Source: JAICUY01 sp963716585
Lineage (GTDB): Bacteria; Chloroflexota; Limnocylindria; QHBO01
Assembly: GCA_963716585.1 (NCBI GenBank)
Contig: CAVQTN010000004.1
Span: 792,296-856,295 of the forward strand
Direction: 5' to 3'
Length of the DNA stretch: 64,000 nucleotides
The notes beneath the pieces were generated by a model, which saw only the letters and a program-made list of their open reading frames with translations, searched no databases and was not told the origin of the DNA. Numbering within the stretch: the first letter of the stretch is position 1; each line of letters starts with the position of its first letter. This document shows, in pieces, positions 9,323 through 18,535 of the stretch. The position numbers and the translations under genes are program-made.

Positions 9323-10232
9323 CGCACCCGCCGTGGCGCGCACGCGGACCGGCGCGATCTACGACCTCGGCTACCAGGGCTACGACGGCCCGCGGCTTGG
9401 GCGCCGCGCCGCCATCGCCACGCTCTTCTGGTCGAGCTGGCGCTCCGCGTTCGGGCTGGGGCGCAGCGCGCGCTCCAAGATCGTGCCGTGGGGACTCACG
9501 ATCATCGCCCTGCTGCCGGCGGCCGTGGCGGTCGGCATCGTCGCGCTGGTCGGTGACGCCGTGCAGCCATTCACCTACGACAACTACCTGCCCCAGATCG
9601 CCATCACGCTGAGCATCTTTGTGGCGGCCCAGGCACCCGAGCTCGTCGGCGGCGACCAGCGCAACCAGGTCCTGTCCCTCTACTTCAGCCATGCCATCCA
9701 GCGCATCGACTACGCCGCGGCCAAGATGGCGGCGCTGACGGCGGCGCTGCTGGTCGTCACCCTGACCCCGCAACTCGTCCTCTTCGCCGGCAGGGTGCTG
9801 AGCTCCACCGACCTGCTGTCCGCGCTCGGCGACGAGGCACCCAAGCTGATCCAGATCCTGGTCTCCTCACTGCTCTATTCGGCGACCTTCGCGGTCATCG
9901 GGCTGGCGATCGCAGCCTTCACCCCGCGACGGTCGTTCGCCACCGGCGCCATCATCGCCTTCTTCCTGGTGACCTCCATCGTCAGCCAGATCCTGTCGTC
10001 GATCGGCACCGCCCAGCTGAGCCAGTACGCCCAGCTGCTCGACATCAACCAGGTGCTGCTGGGCGTTACCTACACGATCTTCGGCGGCCCCGGCTTCTCG
10101 TTCGGGCCGCCTCGCGACCCGCCGAGCCTCACCCCGGACCTGTCCGGCGTGGCCTACTTCGCGGCGCTGGCGATCGTGCTGGTGGTAGCCGCCGGGGTCG
10201 TCGTGCTGCGCTACCGACGGATCCAGGCATGA
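9309..10232 (+). CDS. ABC-2 type transporter permease (exporter 1)
   Basis: 307 residues from the ATG at 9309, which overlaps the ATPase gene; an in-frame opening further upstream lies inside that gene and is not used. A soluble N-terminus ('YDLGYQGYDGPRLGRR') precedes six hydrophobic segments, the last near residues 280-300. The 'YDLGYQ-YxGPR' opening is shared by permeases of paired actinobacterial and Chloroflexota ABC-2 exporters. Its end overlaps the next ATPase gene by 4 bp (ATGA), so four genes (8408-11957) form one unit. Confidence 0.82.
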   Translation: MTLPDAPAVARTRTGAIYDLGYQGYDGPRLGRRAAIATLFWSSWRSAFGLGRSARSKIVPWGLTIIALLPAAVAVGIVALVGDAVQPFTYDNYLPQIAITLSIFVAAQAPELVGGDQRNQVLSLYFSHAIQRIDYAAAKMAALTAALLVVTLTPQLVLFAGRVLSSTDLLSALGDEAPKLIQILVSSLLYSATFAVIGLAIAAFTPRRSFATGAIIAFFLVTSIVSQILSSIGTAQLSQYAQLLDINQVLLGVTYTIFGGPGFSFGPPRDPPSLTPDLSGVAYFAALAIVLVVAAGVVVLRYRRIQA

Positions 10233-11185
10233 CCGCCTCGACCCCGGCGGCAGCGCCAGCTGTCAGCCCAGCCGTCCCCGCCATCTCCGTCGATCATGTC
10301 TCGCGCTGGTACGGCAACGTCGTGGCGATCAACGACGTCAGCTTCTCGCTGACCGCCGGCGTGACCGGCCTGCTGGGACCCAACGGCGCCGGCAAGTCGA
10401 CGCTGCTGCACATGCTCTCGGGCTTTCTGCGCCCCTCGACCGGCGGCGTGGCGGTGGAGGGCGTCGCGACGTTCGGCAATCCGGAGATCTACCGACGCAT
10501 CGGCCTGGTGCCGGAGCGCGAATCGGCCTACACCTTTCTGACCGCGCGCGAGTTCGTGGTCGCCAGCGCGCGACTGCAGAAGATCGCCCAGCCGGAGGCC
10601 GCCGCCCAGCGAGCGATCGCGCTGGTCGAGATGGAATCGGCGCAGGATCGACCCATCGGGACCTACTCGAAAGGGATGCGACAGCGCGCCAAGGTGGCCG
10701 CGGCGCTCGTCCACGACCCGCCGATCCTGCTGCTCGACGAGCCGTTCAACGGCATGGACCCGCGTCAGCGGCTGCACATGATGGAGCTGCTGCGCCGGAT
10801 GGGCTCGGAGGGCCGCACCATCCTCTTCAGCTCGCACATCCTCGAGGAGGTCGGGCGCCTCGCCCAGCAGGTGCTGGTCATCGTCGCCGGCCGGCTGGCC
10901 GCCTCCGGCGACTTTCGGGAAATCCGTCGACTGATGACCGATCGACCGCACACCTTCACGGTGCGCTCCTCGAACGATCGGGTGCTGGCGGCGGTGCTGG
11001 TCGGGGAGCCGACGATCGCCGGCGTGTCGCTGGACGACGGCGTGCTCACCGTGCGCAGCAATGACTTCGGCGCGTTCAGCCGTACGGTCAGCGGCCTCGC
11101 GCGCCGGGCCGACGTCACGCTGCACGAGCTGCTGCCGACCGACGAGTCGCTCGAATCGGTCTTCAGCTACCTGGTGCGCCGATGA
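10229..11185 (+). CDS. ABC transporter ATP-binding protein (exporter 2)
   Basis: 318 residues; after a Pro/Ala-rich N-terminus the ATPase domain has Walker A 'GPNGAGKST' (50-58), signature 'YSKGMRQRAKVA' and Walker B 'LLLDEPFNGMDP'. A C-terminal domain of about 90 residues follows. It is related to the ATPase at 8408 but clearly diverged, so the pair could serve as a heterodimer of two half-exporters or as two separate exporters. Starts in an ATGA overlap with the preceding permease. Confidence 0.87.
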   Translation: MTASTPAAAPAVSPAVPAISVDHVSRWYGNVVAINDVSFSLTAGVTGLLGPNGAGKSTLLHMLSGFLRPSTGGVAVEGVATFGNPEIYRRIGLVPERESAYTFLTAREFVVASARLQKIAQPEAAAQRAIALVEMESAQDRPIGTYSKGMRQRAKVAAALVHDPPILLLDEPFNGMDPRQRLHMMELLRRMGSEGRTILFSSHILEEVGRLAQQVLVIVAGRLAASGDFREIRRLMTDRPHTFTVRSSNDRVLAAVLVGEPTIAGVSLDDGVLTVRSNDFGAFSRTVSGLARRADVTLHELLPTDESLESVFSYLVRR

Positions 11186-11210
11186 GCCGTCGCGCCCTCC
11201 GCGAGACTGC

Positions 11211-11957
11211 ATGAACGCCGTCGTCGCGCGCCTGACCTTGCGACAGCTCCTGGGACGCAGGCGGCTGCTGCTGCTGCTGCTGCTGGGCGGCCTGATGGTG
11301 CTGGTCGCCGTCGTCTACCTGCTCAACAGCCTCGCCAACGGACGGGACCTGCAGAACCAGCGGTTCACGAGCCGATTGCTCGAGAACTTCGGCCTGGCGG
11401 TGCTCATGCCGCTCGTGGCTCTGCTGCTCGGGACGGCCGCGCTGGGCGCCGAGATCGAGGATGGCACCGCCGTCTACCTGCTCGCCAAGCCCGTCCCGCG
11501 ACGCACCATCGTCTTCACCAAGCTCGCGGTCGCCGCCGTCGGTTCGATCCTGCTGACCAGCGTACCGATGCTGCTCGCCGGGGCCATTGCGGCGCAGGGC
11601 CTGGCCAATGGCTTGGTGCTCGCCCTGGCCGTGGCCGCCGGCGTCGGGTCGTTGATCTACTGCGCCATGTTCCTGGCCTTCAGCCTGGTGACCAGCCGTG
11701 CCCTGATCTTCGGCCTGCTCTACGTGCTCGTCTGGGAGGGTCTGCTTGCCGGCCTCTTCGCCGGGACACGCACCTTCAGCGTGCGCCAGCAGACACTCGC
11801 CTTCGCCGATGCGCTCAGTGACGTCCCGCGCACCGTCCTCAACGCACAGCTCGATCTGACCACCGCGGTCATCGTGGGTGGCATCCTGTTCATCGGCGCC
11901 ATCCTGATCGCCGTACGGCGCCTGCAGCACTTCGAGATCTCCGGCGAGACCGGCTAA
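11211..11957 (+). CDS. ABC-2 type transporter permease (exporter 2)
   Basis: 248 residues from the ATG at 11211, 25 bp after the ATPase gene. Six hydrophobic helices; the first follows 'LTLRQLLGRRRLLLLLLLGG'. The loop 'AEIEDGTAVYLLAKPVPR' between helices 2 and 3 is a conserved ABC-2 permease motif (the 'E-DGT..LLAKP' coupling loop), seen in NosY/DrrB-type exporters. It forms the membrane channel for the ATPase at 10229. Last gene of the four-gene exporter operon. Confidence 0.82.
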   Translation: MNAVVARLTLRQLLGRRRLLLLLLLGGLMVLVAVVYLLNSLANGRDLQNQRFTSRLLENFGLAVLMPLVALLLGTAALGAEIEDGTAVYLLAKPVPRRTIVFTKLAVAAVGSILLTSVPMLLAGAIAAQGLANGLVLALAVAAGVGSLIYCAMFLAFSLVTSRALIFGLLYVLVWEGLLAGLFAGTRTFSVRQQTLAFADALSDVPRTVLNAQLDLTTAVIVGGILFIGAILIAVRRLQHFEISGETG

Positions 11958-11973
11958 CCGCTACTCTCCCGCC

Positions 11974-13002
11974 ATGCAGCCGTGGTCTCGCGACTTCGTC
12001 GGGCGGATCGATGAGCATGTCATCGACAGCCAGGCGCTCACCGGCAACCCGCTCGGCGATCCGCATCGACGGCCGATCTGGGTCTACACCCCACCCGGCT
12101 ACGATGAGCATCCCGCCGAGCGCTACCCGAGCATCTATGTCATCCAGGGCCTGACCGGCCAGCTCGACATGTGGCGCAACCGCAGGGCGTTCGCCGGCGA
12201 CCCGCTGGAGCTGACCGACGAGATGTTCGCGGCCCCGGACGCGCCACCTGCGATCGTGGTCTACGTCGACGCCTGGACAAGCCTCGGCGGCAGCCAGTTC
12301 CTCGACTCGCCGGCGACCGGCCGCTACCACACCTACCTGTGCGACGAGGTCGTCCCGTTCGTGGACGGGCAGTACCGCACGCAGCCGCAGCCGCAGCATC
12401 GGGGCATCGCCGGCAAATCGAGCGGCGGCTACGGCGCCATGGTCACGCCCATGCTCCGCCCCGACCTGTTCGGTGGGCTGGCCACGCATGCCGGCGACGC
12501 GTTGTTCGAGGTGGCCTACCAGCCCGACATTCGCGAAGCGGTCCGGGCCCTTCGCGACGAGTACGACTTCAGCTTCGATGGCTTCTGGGCCGACTTCCGC
12601 TCACGCCCCGGCCGCCCCAGGAAGAGCGACGGCTCCCTGCTGAACGTGTATTGCATGGCCGCCTGCTACTCGGCCGACGCCGACGGCACGGTTCAGCTCC
12701 CCTTCGAACTGCGCACCGGCCGCCTGCGGCCGGACGTCTGGGACCGCTGGCTGGCCTGGGATCCGGTGCGGATGGCGCCCGGCCACGACGATGCCCTGCG
12801 CGGCATGCGCGCGATCTGGATCGATGCCGGCCGCTCCGACGACTTCTACCTCGACCTGGGCGCCGAGGCCTTCCGGGCGCAGCTGGACACGCTGGGCATC
12901 CGCGACCAGGTCCGCTTCGAGCTGTTCGACGGGACGCACGCCGGGATCGAGTGGCGTTATCCACTGGCCCTGCGCTTCCTCGCCGAGCGGCTTGGCGCAT
13001 GA
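11974..13002 (+). CDS. Putative esterase, alpha/beta hydrolase (esterase D/enterochelin esterase-like)
   Basis: 342 residues. 'RPIWVYTPPGYDE' near residue 30 and 'YPSIYVIQGLTG' near 51 are the first strands of the PF00756 esterase fold; the nucleophile elbow is 'GKSSGGYGAM' (the central Ser at about 151). The acid/base part ends with 'DGTHAGIEWRYPLALRF', where His supplies the catalytic base. Probably cytoplasmic, as no signal peptide is seen; substrate unknown. TACTCT at 11962-11967 ends 6 nt before the ATG, another leaderless-type start. Confidence 0.78.
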   Translation: MQPWSRDFVGRIDEHVIDSQALTGNPLGDPHRRPIWVYTPPGYDEHPAERYPSIYVIQGLTGQLDMWRNRRAFAGDPLELTDEMFAAPDAPPAIVVYVDAWTSLGGSQFLDSPATGRYHTYLCDEVVPFVDGQYRTQPQPQHRGIAGKSSGGYGAMVTPMLRPDLFGGLATHAGDALFEVAYQPDIREAVRALRDEYDFSFDGFWADFRSRPGRPRKSDGSLLNVYCMAACYSADADGTVQLPFELRTGRLRPDVWDRWLAWDPVRMAPGHDDALRGMRAIWIDAGRSDDFYLDLGAEAFRAQLDTLGIRDQVRFELFDGTHAGIEWRYPLALRFLAERLGA

Positions 13003-13040
13003 CGGTGGATGGTCCGCGGATTGCTGTTCGTCTGACCGAT

Positions 13041-13418
13041 ATGCATCAGTCCCACACGGTGCTCGTCGTCGACGACGAGCCGGCGGTCCGCGAGATGCTC
13101 GACGACGTGCTGACCAGCGAAGGCCATGACGTGCTCACCGCGCCCGACGGCGCCGCGGCTTTCGACGCGCTGCATCGTGGCGATCCGCGCCCCTGCATGA
13201 TCCTGCTGGACCTGATCATGCCGCGCATGAACGGCTGGGAGTTCGCGGAGCTGCTGCTGGCCGATGAGGAGCTGCGCGACATCCCGTTCGCGATCATCGC
13301 CGCCAACCCACGGTTTGCGGTCGATGCGCAACGCCTCGGCGCGAAGCGCTGGCTGGGCAAGCCCCTCGAGCTCACCGACCTGCTCAGCACGGTCGAGGAG
13401 CTGTGCGACGGCGCGTGA
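13041..13418 (+). CDS. Single-domain response regulator (CheY-like)
   Basis: 125 residues from the ATG at 13041. 'VLVVDDEPAVREML' supplies the acidic pocket, 'MILLDLIMPRMNGWEF' the phospho-acceptor Asp (about residue 57), and 'KRWLGKPLEL' the conserved Lys. No output domain. The stop at 13416-13418 lies just before the histidine kinase start, so the pair is probably a two-component unit acting by protein contact. The string TCTGACCGATATGC spans this start and also the start of the small gene at 34358. Confidence 0.88.
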   Translation: MHQSHTVLVVDDEPAVREMLDDVLTSEGHDVLTAPDGAAAFDALHRGDPRPCMILLDLIMPRMNGWEFAELLLADEELRDIPFAIIAANPRFAVDAQRLGAKRWLGKPLELTDLLSTVEELCDGA

Positions 13419-13437
13419 AGCGGAGTCCCTCGAGCCG

Positions 13438-15198
13438 GTGGCAGCCGACCTGATCCACGATGCCCGCGACCTCGGAGCCATCTTGGCACGCGTCGGCGAG
13501 GGCATCAGCATCCAGGAGCCAGGTGGCGCACTGGTGTACGCAAACCCGGCCGCCCTCGAGCTGATCGGCTACCGGACCCTCGACGAGCTGCTCGCGACGC
13601 CGGTCGCGCAGGTGCTCGACCGATTCGAGCTCCTTGACGAGGACGGATCGCCGCTCGGGGCTGACCGGCTTCCCGGTCGCCTCGCCCTGCGCCGCCAGAC
13701 GCCACCGCCGGTGTTGCTCCGCTTCCGTGTCAAGGCGACGGGCGAAGAGCGCTACGCGGTCGTCCGCTCGGAGCCGATCCTCGATGAACGCGGGGAGCTG
13801 GTGTACGTGGTCAACACGTTTCACGACCAGACCGACGAGCAGCACACCCAGCGCTCGCTGCGCTTTCTGGCTGACGCCGGCGCGGCGCTCTCGACATCGC
13901 TCGACTACGAAGAGACGCTCCGCAACCTGACGAGGCTGAGCGTCCCGGTCCTCGCCGACTGGTGCGCGATCGACGTGCTCGATGCCGACGGCGAGGTGCA
14001 CCGCGTCGGGATTCACCATCGCGATCCGGCCAAGCTGGCGCTCGCCGAGGAGCTGCAGCAACGGTTCCCACCGGCGCAGGACACCCGAACCGGCGTGGCC
14101 GGCGTGCTGGCCTCGGGGCGGTCGCTGCTGGTGGAGGAGATCACCGATGCGCAGATCGCCGAATGGCCCGATGTGCAGCTGCATGGTGCCGAATATCTGC
14201 ACCTGCTGCGCTCCATCGGGCTGCGATCGCTGATCATCGCGCCGCTGTTGGCCAGCGACCGCGTCATCGGCGCGCTGACGCTCGTCTCGACCGAGTCGGG
14301 GCGCCGCTATGGGCGCGGCGACCTGTCCGTTGCGGAGCTGCTGGGGATGCGCGCCGGACTCGCCGTGCAGAACTCGCGGCTCTACCACGAAACCGAGCGC
14401 GCCGTGGCGCTGCGCGATCGGTTCCTGCAGGTCGCCGCACACGAGCTGCTGACCCCGATCACCATCGTGCGCGGCTACGCTCAATCGCTGCAACGCCTGG
14501 TGCAGCGTCAGCTCGATGCGTCACCCGGCGGCGAGTCGGTGACGCTCGACAGGGTGCGACTGCAACGGTCGCTGAGCCAGGTCGATCGTGCAGCGGATCG
14601 GCTCAGCCAGCTCGTCGGCGACCTGCTTGACGTGACGCGCCTGCAGGGTGGCTCGCTGGTGGCCACCCGGGGACCGGTGAACCTGTCCGCGCTGGTCAGC
14701 AGCGCAGTCGACGCCATGCGCGTCCAGCAGGCGGAGGGCCGCTACGCCTCCGACGTGGAGCTCGCGCTCGACCTGCCGGAGGGGGGCAGCGTGATCGGTT
14801 CCTGGGATGAGCTGCGCCTGGAGCAGGTGATCTTCAACGTGCTCGACAACGCGGTCAAGTACTCATCCGCCGGCGGTCGGGTGCGGCTGCAGCTGGGGAT
14901 CGACGGCGACGAGGCCCGCATCGACGTCAGCGACGCGGGGCTGGGAATACCGGCGGATCAGCTGGTCGCCATCTTCGAGCCATTCCATCGAACTTCCAAC
15001 GCCAATGCCCATGCCAGCGGGATGGGCATGGGCCTGGCGGTCTGCCGCGAGATCGTCAATATCCACGACGGCTGGATCCGCGCCGCGAGCCCGGGAATCG
15101 GCCGCGGCAGCACCTTCAGCATCGGGCTGCCCGGAGCATCGCTGCAGGCCTCCCCGCCCGAAAGCCAGGCGGTCGACGCCGAAGCTCCCCCGTCCTGA
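13438..15198 (+). CDS. PAS-GAF sensor histidine kinase
   Basis: 586 residues from GTG 13438, 19 bp after the response regulator; the frame is open further upstream but that part overlaps the regulator. Order: PAS (about 10-125, 'GISIQEPGGALVYANPAAL'), GAF (about 145-318, 'LTRLSVPVLADWCAIDVL'), dimerisation/phospho-acceptor helix with H335 in 'FLQVAAHELLTPI', and an ATPase domain with the N box 'NVLDNAVKYSS', 'DAGLGIPADQL' and 'GMGMGLAVCREIV'. The H box reads HELLTP rather than HELRTP. No membrane segment, so a soluble sensor; GAF/PAS could bind haem, flavin or small molecules. Its partner is the CheY-like protein upstream. Confidence 0.9.
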   Translation: MAADLIHDARDLGAILARVGEGISIQEPGGALVYANPAALELIGYRTLDELLATPVAQVLDRFELLDEDGSPLGADRLPGRLALRRQTPPPVLLRFRVKATGEERYAVVRSEPILDERGELVYVVNTFHDQTDEQHTQRSLRFLADAGAALSTSLDYEETLRNLTRLSVPVLADWCAIDVLDADGEVHRVGIHHRDPAKLALAEELQQRFPPAQDTRTGVAGVLASGRSLLVEEITDAQIAEWPDVQLHGAEYLHLLRSIGLRSLIIAPLLASDRVIGALTLVSTESGRRYGRGDLSVAELLGMRAGLAVQNSRLYHETERAVALRDRFLQVAAHELLTPITIVRGYAQSLQRLVQRQLDASPGGESVTLDRVRLQRSLSQVDRAADRLSQLVGDLLDVTRLQGGSLVATRGPVNLSALVSSAVDAMRVQQAEGRYASDVELALDLPEGGSVIGSWDELRLEQVIFNVLDNAVKYSSAGGRVRLQLGIDGDEARIDVSDAGLGIPADQLVAIFEPFHRTSNANAHASGMGMGLAVCREIVNIHDGWIRAASPGIGRGSTFSIGLPGASLQASPPESQAVDAEAPPS

Positions 15199-15214
15199 CC
15201 CTGCCACGCCGCCG

Positions 15215-16084
15215 TCAGCAGCTGTGGTCGGCGTCGAACCTGCCCGAGAAGTACTGGCTCAGCTCGACGCCGCCCTGCGTGAAGCCGGCGCCGGCGCAGC
15301 TCTGCAGTGCGCCCGCGAGCGTGCTCGCACCGGCGACCCAGCTGCGATGGCCGATGAAGGCGGTCGTATCGCCGGTGATCCGGCTCCACATCCGCGGCGC
15401 GGAATAGAAACCCACGCTCGCAACATCGACCGACTCGAGATATGCCACCGCGCCCTGCAGCGAGGCGACATTCAGCGAGGTGTCGTCACGCCACGAATTG
15501 GCCGTCTCCACGTCGAGCCACCAGCGGTTGGCGACCGGCGTGCGCGTGGCCTGCGCATCGGCCAGGCCGAGGGAGATGTAGGCATCAAGGGCCGTCGCAT
15601 AGGCGTCCTGCGCCGCGTTCCAGCCGTAGTCGAACGCGCAGTCGGCGGTGTCCGGATTGGACGTCTCGCAACGGCGCGGCTGAGTCTGGCCAGATGGCCA
15701 ATGCGCCGAGAGGCCCGGGCCTGGATTGCCGGTGTTGGCGTAGAGCTCGGCGTCGATGCCGGCCCATGCCAGCTGACTCGGTCGATCGCCCTTGCCGAGA
15801 CACGGGTTCGCGCTGAAGACGATCCCCTGGTTGACGCCAACCACCCCGAACGCAACGTTCTTGGGCAGCGGGCGGGGGCATTGCGGATAGCTGACGTCGT
15901 AGCCGATGAGCGTGGGCTTCGGCTGGGCCTTCGCCGGCTGGCCGCCGGCGTGGTCGACATCCGCCCCGACGATCGGACCGCCGGCGGCGACGAGGCCGGG
16001 CAGCAGGCCCATGAGGGCGAGAGCGAGGATCGAGGCTGCGGCAGCACGGGCGGGTCGGCCGTGCTTGGCGGAGATGAGGGGCAC
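15215..16084 (-). CDS. Secreted GH25-like/DUF1906-like TIM-barrel protein
   Basis: 289 residues with a Sec-type signal peptide (basic start, hydrophobic 'ASILALALMGLLPGLVAAGG', cleavage near residue 35). The mature part starts with 'IGYDVSYPQCPRPLP', continues with 'AFGVVGVNQG' and 'RWWLDVETANSW', and ends in 'FDADHSC'; these are features of secreted actinobacterial-type glycoside-hydrolase-25-like proteins of unknown substrate. Acidic residues in 'DVS' and 'LDVE' match the positions of GH25 catalytic residues. Several Cys suggest disulfides. Tail-to-tail with the histidine kinase gene (16 bp). Confidence 0.7.
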   Translation of the reverse strand: MPLISAKHGRPARAAAASILALALMGLLPGLVAAGGPIVGADVDHAGGQPAKAQPKPTLIGYDVSYPQCPRPLPKNVAFGVVGVNQGIVFSANPCLGKGDRPSQLAWAGIDAELYANTGNPGPGLSAHWPSGQTQPRRCETSNPDTADCAFDYGWNAAQDAYATALDAYISLGLADAQATRTPVANRWWLDVETANSWRDDTSLNVASLQGAVAYLESVDVASVGFYSAPRMWSRITGDTTAFIGHRSWVAGASTLAGALQSCAGAGFTQGGVELSQYFSGRFDADHSC

Positions 16085-16175
16085 GTGGACTCCGAGCTCG
16101 GTGTGAGACCAATCAGCCTATCAGGCTCGATCAGAAGCGCAACCCGTGGCTCGGTCTCCCAGGCGCTCCGGCTGT

Positions 16176-16733
16176 CTAGATGCCAGGTCGTGCCGCCCGG
16201 AGGCGCTCGATGAGCTCGCTGACGGTCGCCTCAGCGGAACCAGCGGCGGACAGTGTCAGGCCCGGCTCCGCGGCCGCCAGCGGCTCGAGCTCGGCGAGCT
16301 GACTGTCGAGCAGGGAGGGCGGCATGAAGTGGCCGGCTCGCCGCGCCAACCGGGCGGCGATGACCTCGCGCGGCGCGGCCAGGTGCACGAACCAGACCGA
16401 TGGGTTGTCCCCGCGCAGCCGATCACGGTAGATGCGCTTGAGGGCCGAGCAGGTCACGATCGCGTTGCGACCCGCCTGTTCCTGCTCGCGGATCCATGCG
16501 GCGATCGCCTCCAGCCACGGCCAGCGATCGGCGTCGGTCAGCTCGTGGCCGGCACGCATCTTCTCGATGTTCGCCGCGGGGTGAAAGGCATCGCCCTCGG
16601 CCGCCGTCCAGCCCAGCCGCTCGGCGAGGAGCCGCATCACCGTGGACTTGCCGCAGCCGGAGACGCCCATCAGCACGACCGTCGTCGATGGGTCAGGCCG
16701 AAGGTCGGGCTGTGCCAGGGCGGGCCTCCTCAT
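16176..16733 (-). CDS. gntK: Gluconokinase
   Basis: 185 residues. P-loop 'GVSGCGKST' (23-31), then 'GWTAAEGDAFHPAANIEKM' and 'ALKRIYRDRLRG', the standard GntK family landmarks, and 'GHFMPPSLLDSQLAELE', the gluconate kinase lid motif. The enzyme phosphorylates D-gluconate to 6-phosphogluconate, feeding the pentose-phosphate or Entner-Doudoroff route. The first 16 residues are not conserved, so the true start may lie slightly downstream. The divergent SDR gene could supply the oxidised sugar acid (context inference only). Confidence 0.9.
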   Translation of the reverse strand: MRRPALAQPDLRPDPSTTVVLMGVSGCGKSTVMRLLAERLGWTAAEGDAFHPAANIEKMRAGHELTDADRWPWLEAIAAWIREQEQAGRNAIVTCSALKRIYRDRLRGDNPSVWFVHLAAPREVIAARLARRAGHFMPPSLLDSQLAELEPLAAAEPGLTLSAAGSAEATVSELIERLRAARPGI

Positions 16734-16811
16734 CGGTCAGGTGGATAATCCGACCCTCGAAGGAGGTGCTCGACCACGAACGAGGAATCAGCTGCGATCT
16801 TTGCACCCGAC

Positions 16812-17573
16812 GTGCTGGCCGACAAGGTGGCCCTGGTCACCGGCGCCGGATCGGGCATCGGACGTGCCATCGCGATCGCCTACGGGGCGGCCGGCGCCCG
16901 GGTGGTCGTCAACTTTCATTCGGAAGCGGGACGTGACGAGGCCGAGGAGGTTGCCGGACAGGCGGGACGAGGAGCGAGGGCGATCCGTGCCGACGTGGGC
17001 GACGAGGCCGCCGTCACGCAGCTCTTCGCCCAGGTCGACGAGCGCTACGGTCGCCTGGACGTGCTGGTCAACAACGCCGGCATCGAGAGCCAGCCGCAGA
17101 CCATCGATGCGTATCCGGCTGCCACGTTCGACCGGATCATCGCCACGAACCTGCGCGGCACGTTCCTGTGCATGCGCGAGGCGTCTCGACGCATGCTCGA
17201 GGCTGGCCGCGGGCGGATCATCAACGTCAGCTCGGTGCACGAGGACCTGGCCTTCCCCGGCAACAGCGCCTACGCGGCCTCGAAGGGCGCCGTCCGGATG
17301 CTGATGCGGACCGCCGCCCTCGAACTCGCGCCCCACGGCATCACCGTCGTCAACCTGGCGCCCGGCGCGGTGGCGACCCCCATCAACCGCGCGACGCTCG
17401 ACGACGATCGGCTGCGGCAAGCGCTGCTGGCCGAGATTCCGCTGGGCCGCATCGCGGACCCCGACGAGATCGCCCGCGCGGCCGTCTTCCTGGCGAGCGA
17501 CGCCGCGAGCTACCTGACGGCCACGACCGTCTTCGTCGACGGCGGGTTGATGCACGCCACTCAGGGGCTCTGA
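16812..17573 (+). CDS. SDR-family NAD(P)-dependent oxidoreductase (glucose/3-oxoacyl dehydrogenase-like)
   Basis: 253 residues. Cofactor loop 'TGAGSGIGRA' (10-19), 'DVLVNNAG' (83-90), catalytic S140/S141, Y154 and K158 ('YAASK'), 'PGAVATPI' and the C-terminal 'FVDGGL'. These define a classical SDR; an aldose or polyol dehydrogenase is plausible beside gluconokinase, but a 3-oxoacyl reductase cannot be excluded. Start uncertain: GTG 16812 gives the normal SDR N-terminus without a ribosome site, whereas AAGGAGG at 16759-16765 would fit an ACG at 16776 adding 12 residues. GATAAT at 16744 may be its -10. Confidence 0.85.
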   Translation: MLADKVALVTGAGSGIGRAIAIAYGAAGARVVVNFHSEAGRDEAEEVAGQAGRGARAIRADVGDEAAVTQLFAQVDERYGRLDVLVNNAGIESQPQTIDAYPAATFDRIIATNLRGTFLCMREASRRMLEAGRGRIINVSSVHEDLAFPGNSAYAASKGAVRMLMRTAALELAPHGITVVNLAPGAVATPINRATLDDDRLRQALLAEIPLGRIADPDEIARAAVFLASDAASYLTATTVFVDGGLMHATQGL

Positions 17574-17585
17574 CCCATCGACGGC

Positions 17586-18110
17586 GTGCGGCGGCCGGTC
17601 ATCCTGCTGGGGCCGGGCGCCTCGGGCGGGATCGAGCGGCTGGCACCCTATCTCGCCGGTCTGGACCGCCGTGGGGTGACGGCCCGCGCGGTCCGGCTGC
17701 CACGCGGACGCACGGCGCCGGCGCTCGTGGCCTACCGCGTCGCGCTGTCGACGGTCGAGGCCGGGCGCACGGTGATCGGCGGGCACTCCTTCGGCGGACG
17801 GGTGGCGTCGCTGCTGGCGGCCGAGACCGATGTCGCCGGCCTGGTGCTGTTCTCGTATCCGCTTCATCCTCCGGGGCGGCAGGACCGCTGGGACGAGCGC
17901 ACCGCGCACTGGCCGGCGATCGGCTGTCCGGTCCTGCTGCTATCGGGCGAGTCGGACATGTTTGCGAACGTCGAGCTGCTGCGAGCGGCGGTCAAGCGCC
18001 TGCCGAATGCCGAGCTGGTCACCTATCCGCGGGTGCGACACGGCATTGGCCCCGTGCTCGACGAAGCGCTCGACCGGGTGGCGCGCTTCGTGACGGCCCT
18101 CGAGCGATGA
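17586..18110 (+). CDS. Small alpha/beta hydrolase, Tex30/KANL3-like
   Basis: 174 residues starting at GTG 17586, 12 bp after the SDR gene and probably co-transcribed. 'VILLGPGASGG' replaces the usual HGxxG oxyanion loop; the nucleophile elbow is 'GGHSFGGR' (S68), the acid is in 'LLLSGESDMFA' (about 114-124) and the catalytic His in 'RVRHGIGPVLDEAL' (about 150). This matches the short Tex30/KANL3-like or dienelactone-hydrolase-like group. Substrate unknown; cytoplasmic. Confidence 0.75.
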   Translation: MRRPVILLGPGASGGIERLAPYLAGLDRRGVTARAVRLPRGRTAPALVAYRVALSTVEAGRTVIGGHSFGGRVASLLAAETDVAGLVLFSYPLHPPGRQDRWDERTAHWPAIGCPVLLLSGESDMFANVELLRAAVKRLPNAELVTYPRVRHGIGPVLDEALDRVARFVTALER

Positions 18111-18180
18111 GCTGGCCGCGGAGCATCGCTGCAGCGACCTCGGACGGCGCTGCGATTGGGGGCGATGCCGGAACTGGTGT

Positions 18181-18366
18181 CTAGCTGCCGGAGGCGTACT
18201 CGCCGGCATGATCGTCCCGGTCTTTGGCGACGGTCCGCTCGAAGATGTCGAGCGTCTGCGCGATCGTCTTGCCGTTCTCGTCAGCCGCGCCCTTGAGGTC
18301 CTCGTAGGTGATGTTCGCCGGTCCCATGTCGAGATGGGCGTCCATGCAGCCGCAGGTGAGACACAT
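18181..18366 (-). CDS. Small conserved protein with N-terminal CLTCGC motif
   Basis: 61 residues: 'MCLTCGCMDAHLDMGPANIT' followed by a charged helical tail ending 'AKDRDDHAGEYASG'. Small proteins of this pattern recur in actinobacterial and Chloroflexota genomes without a known function; the three clustered Cys suggest metal binding. The ATG at 18366 follows 'GGAGATCACC', a good ribosome site. Monocistronic, convergent with the hydrolase gene. Confidence 0.7.
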   Translation of the reverse strand: MCLTCGCMDAHLDMGPANITYEDLKGAADENGKTIAQTLDIFERTVAKDRDDHAGEYASGS

Positions 18367-18535
18367 GGTGATCTCCAGGTACAGAGTTTGAACACCGTCG
18401 CGGGGTGCACGCCGAATGCCAGAAGCTTCGGGCGGCCGCTCGGCGCCGAGTGTCGGCCAGGGCGACTGCGGCCCACGATTCGGAGCCGACTCAGATGACC
18501 GATAGGGCGGCCGTCAGCTGCAATCTCCGCGCGCG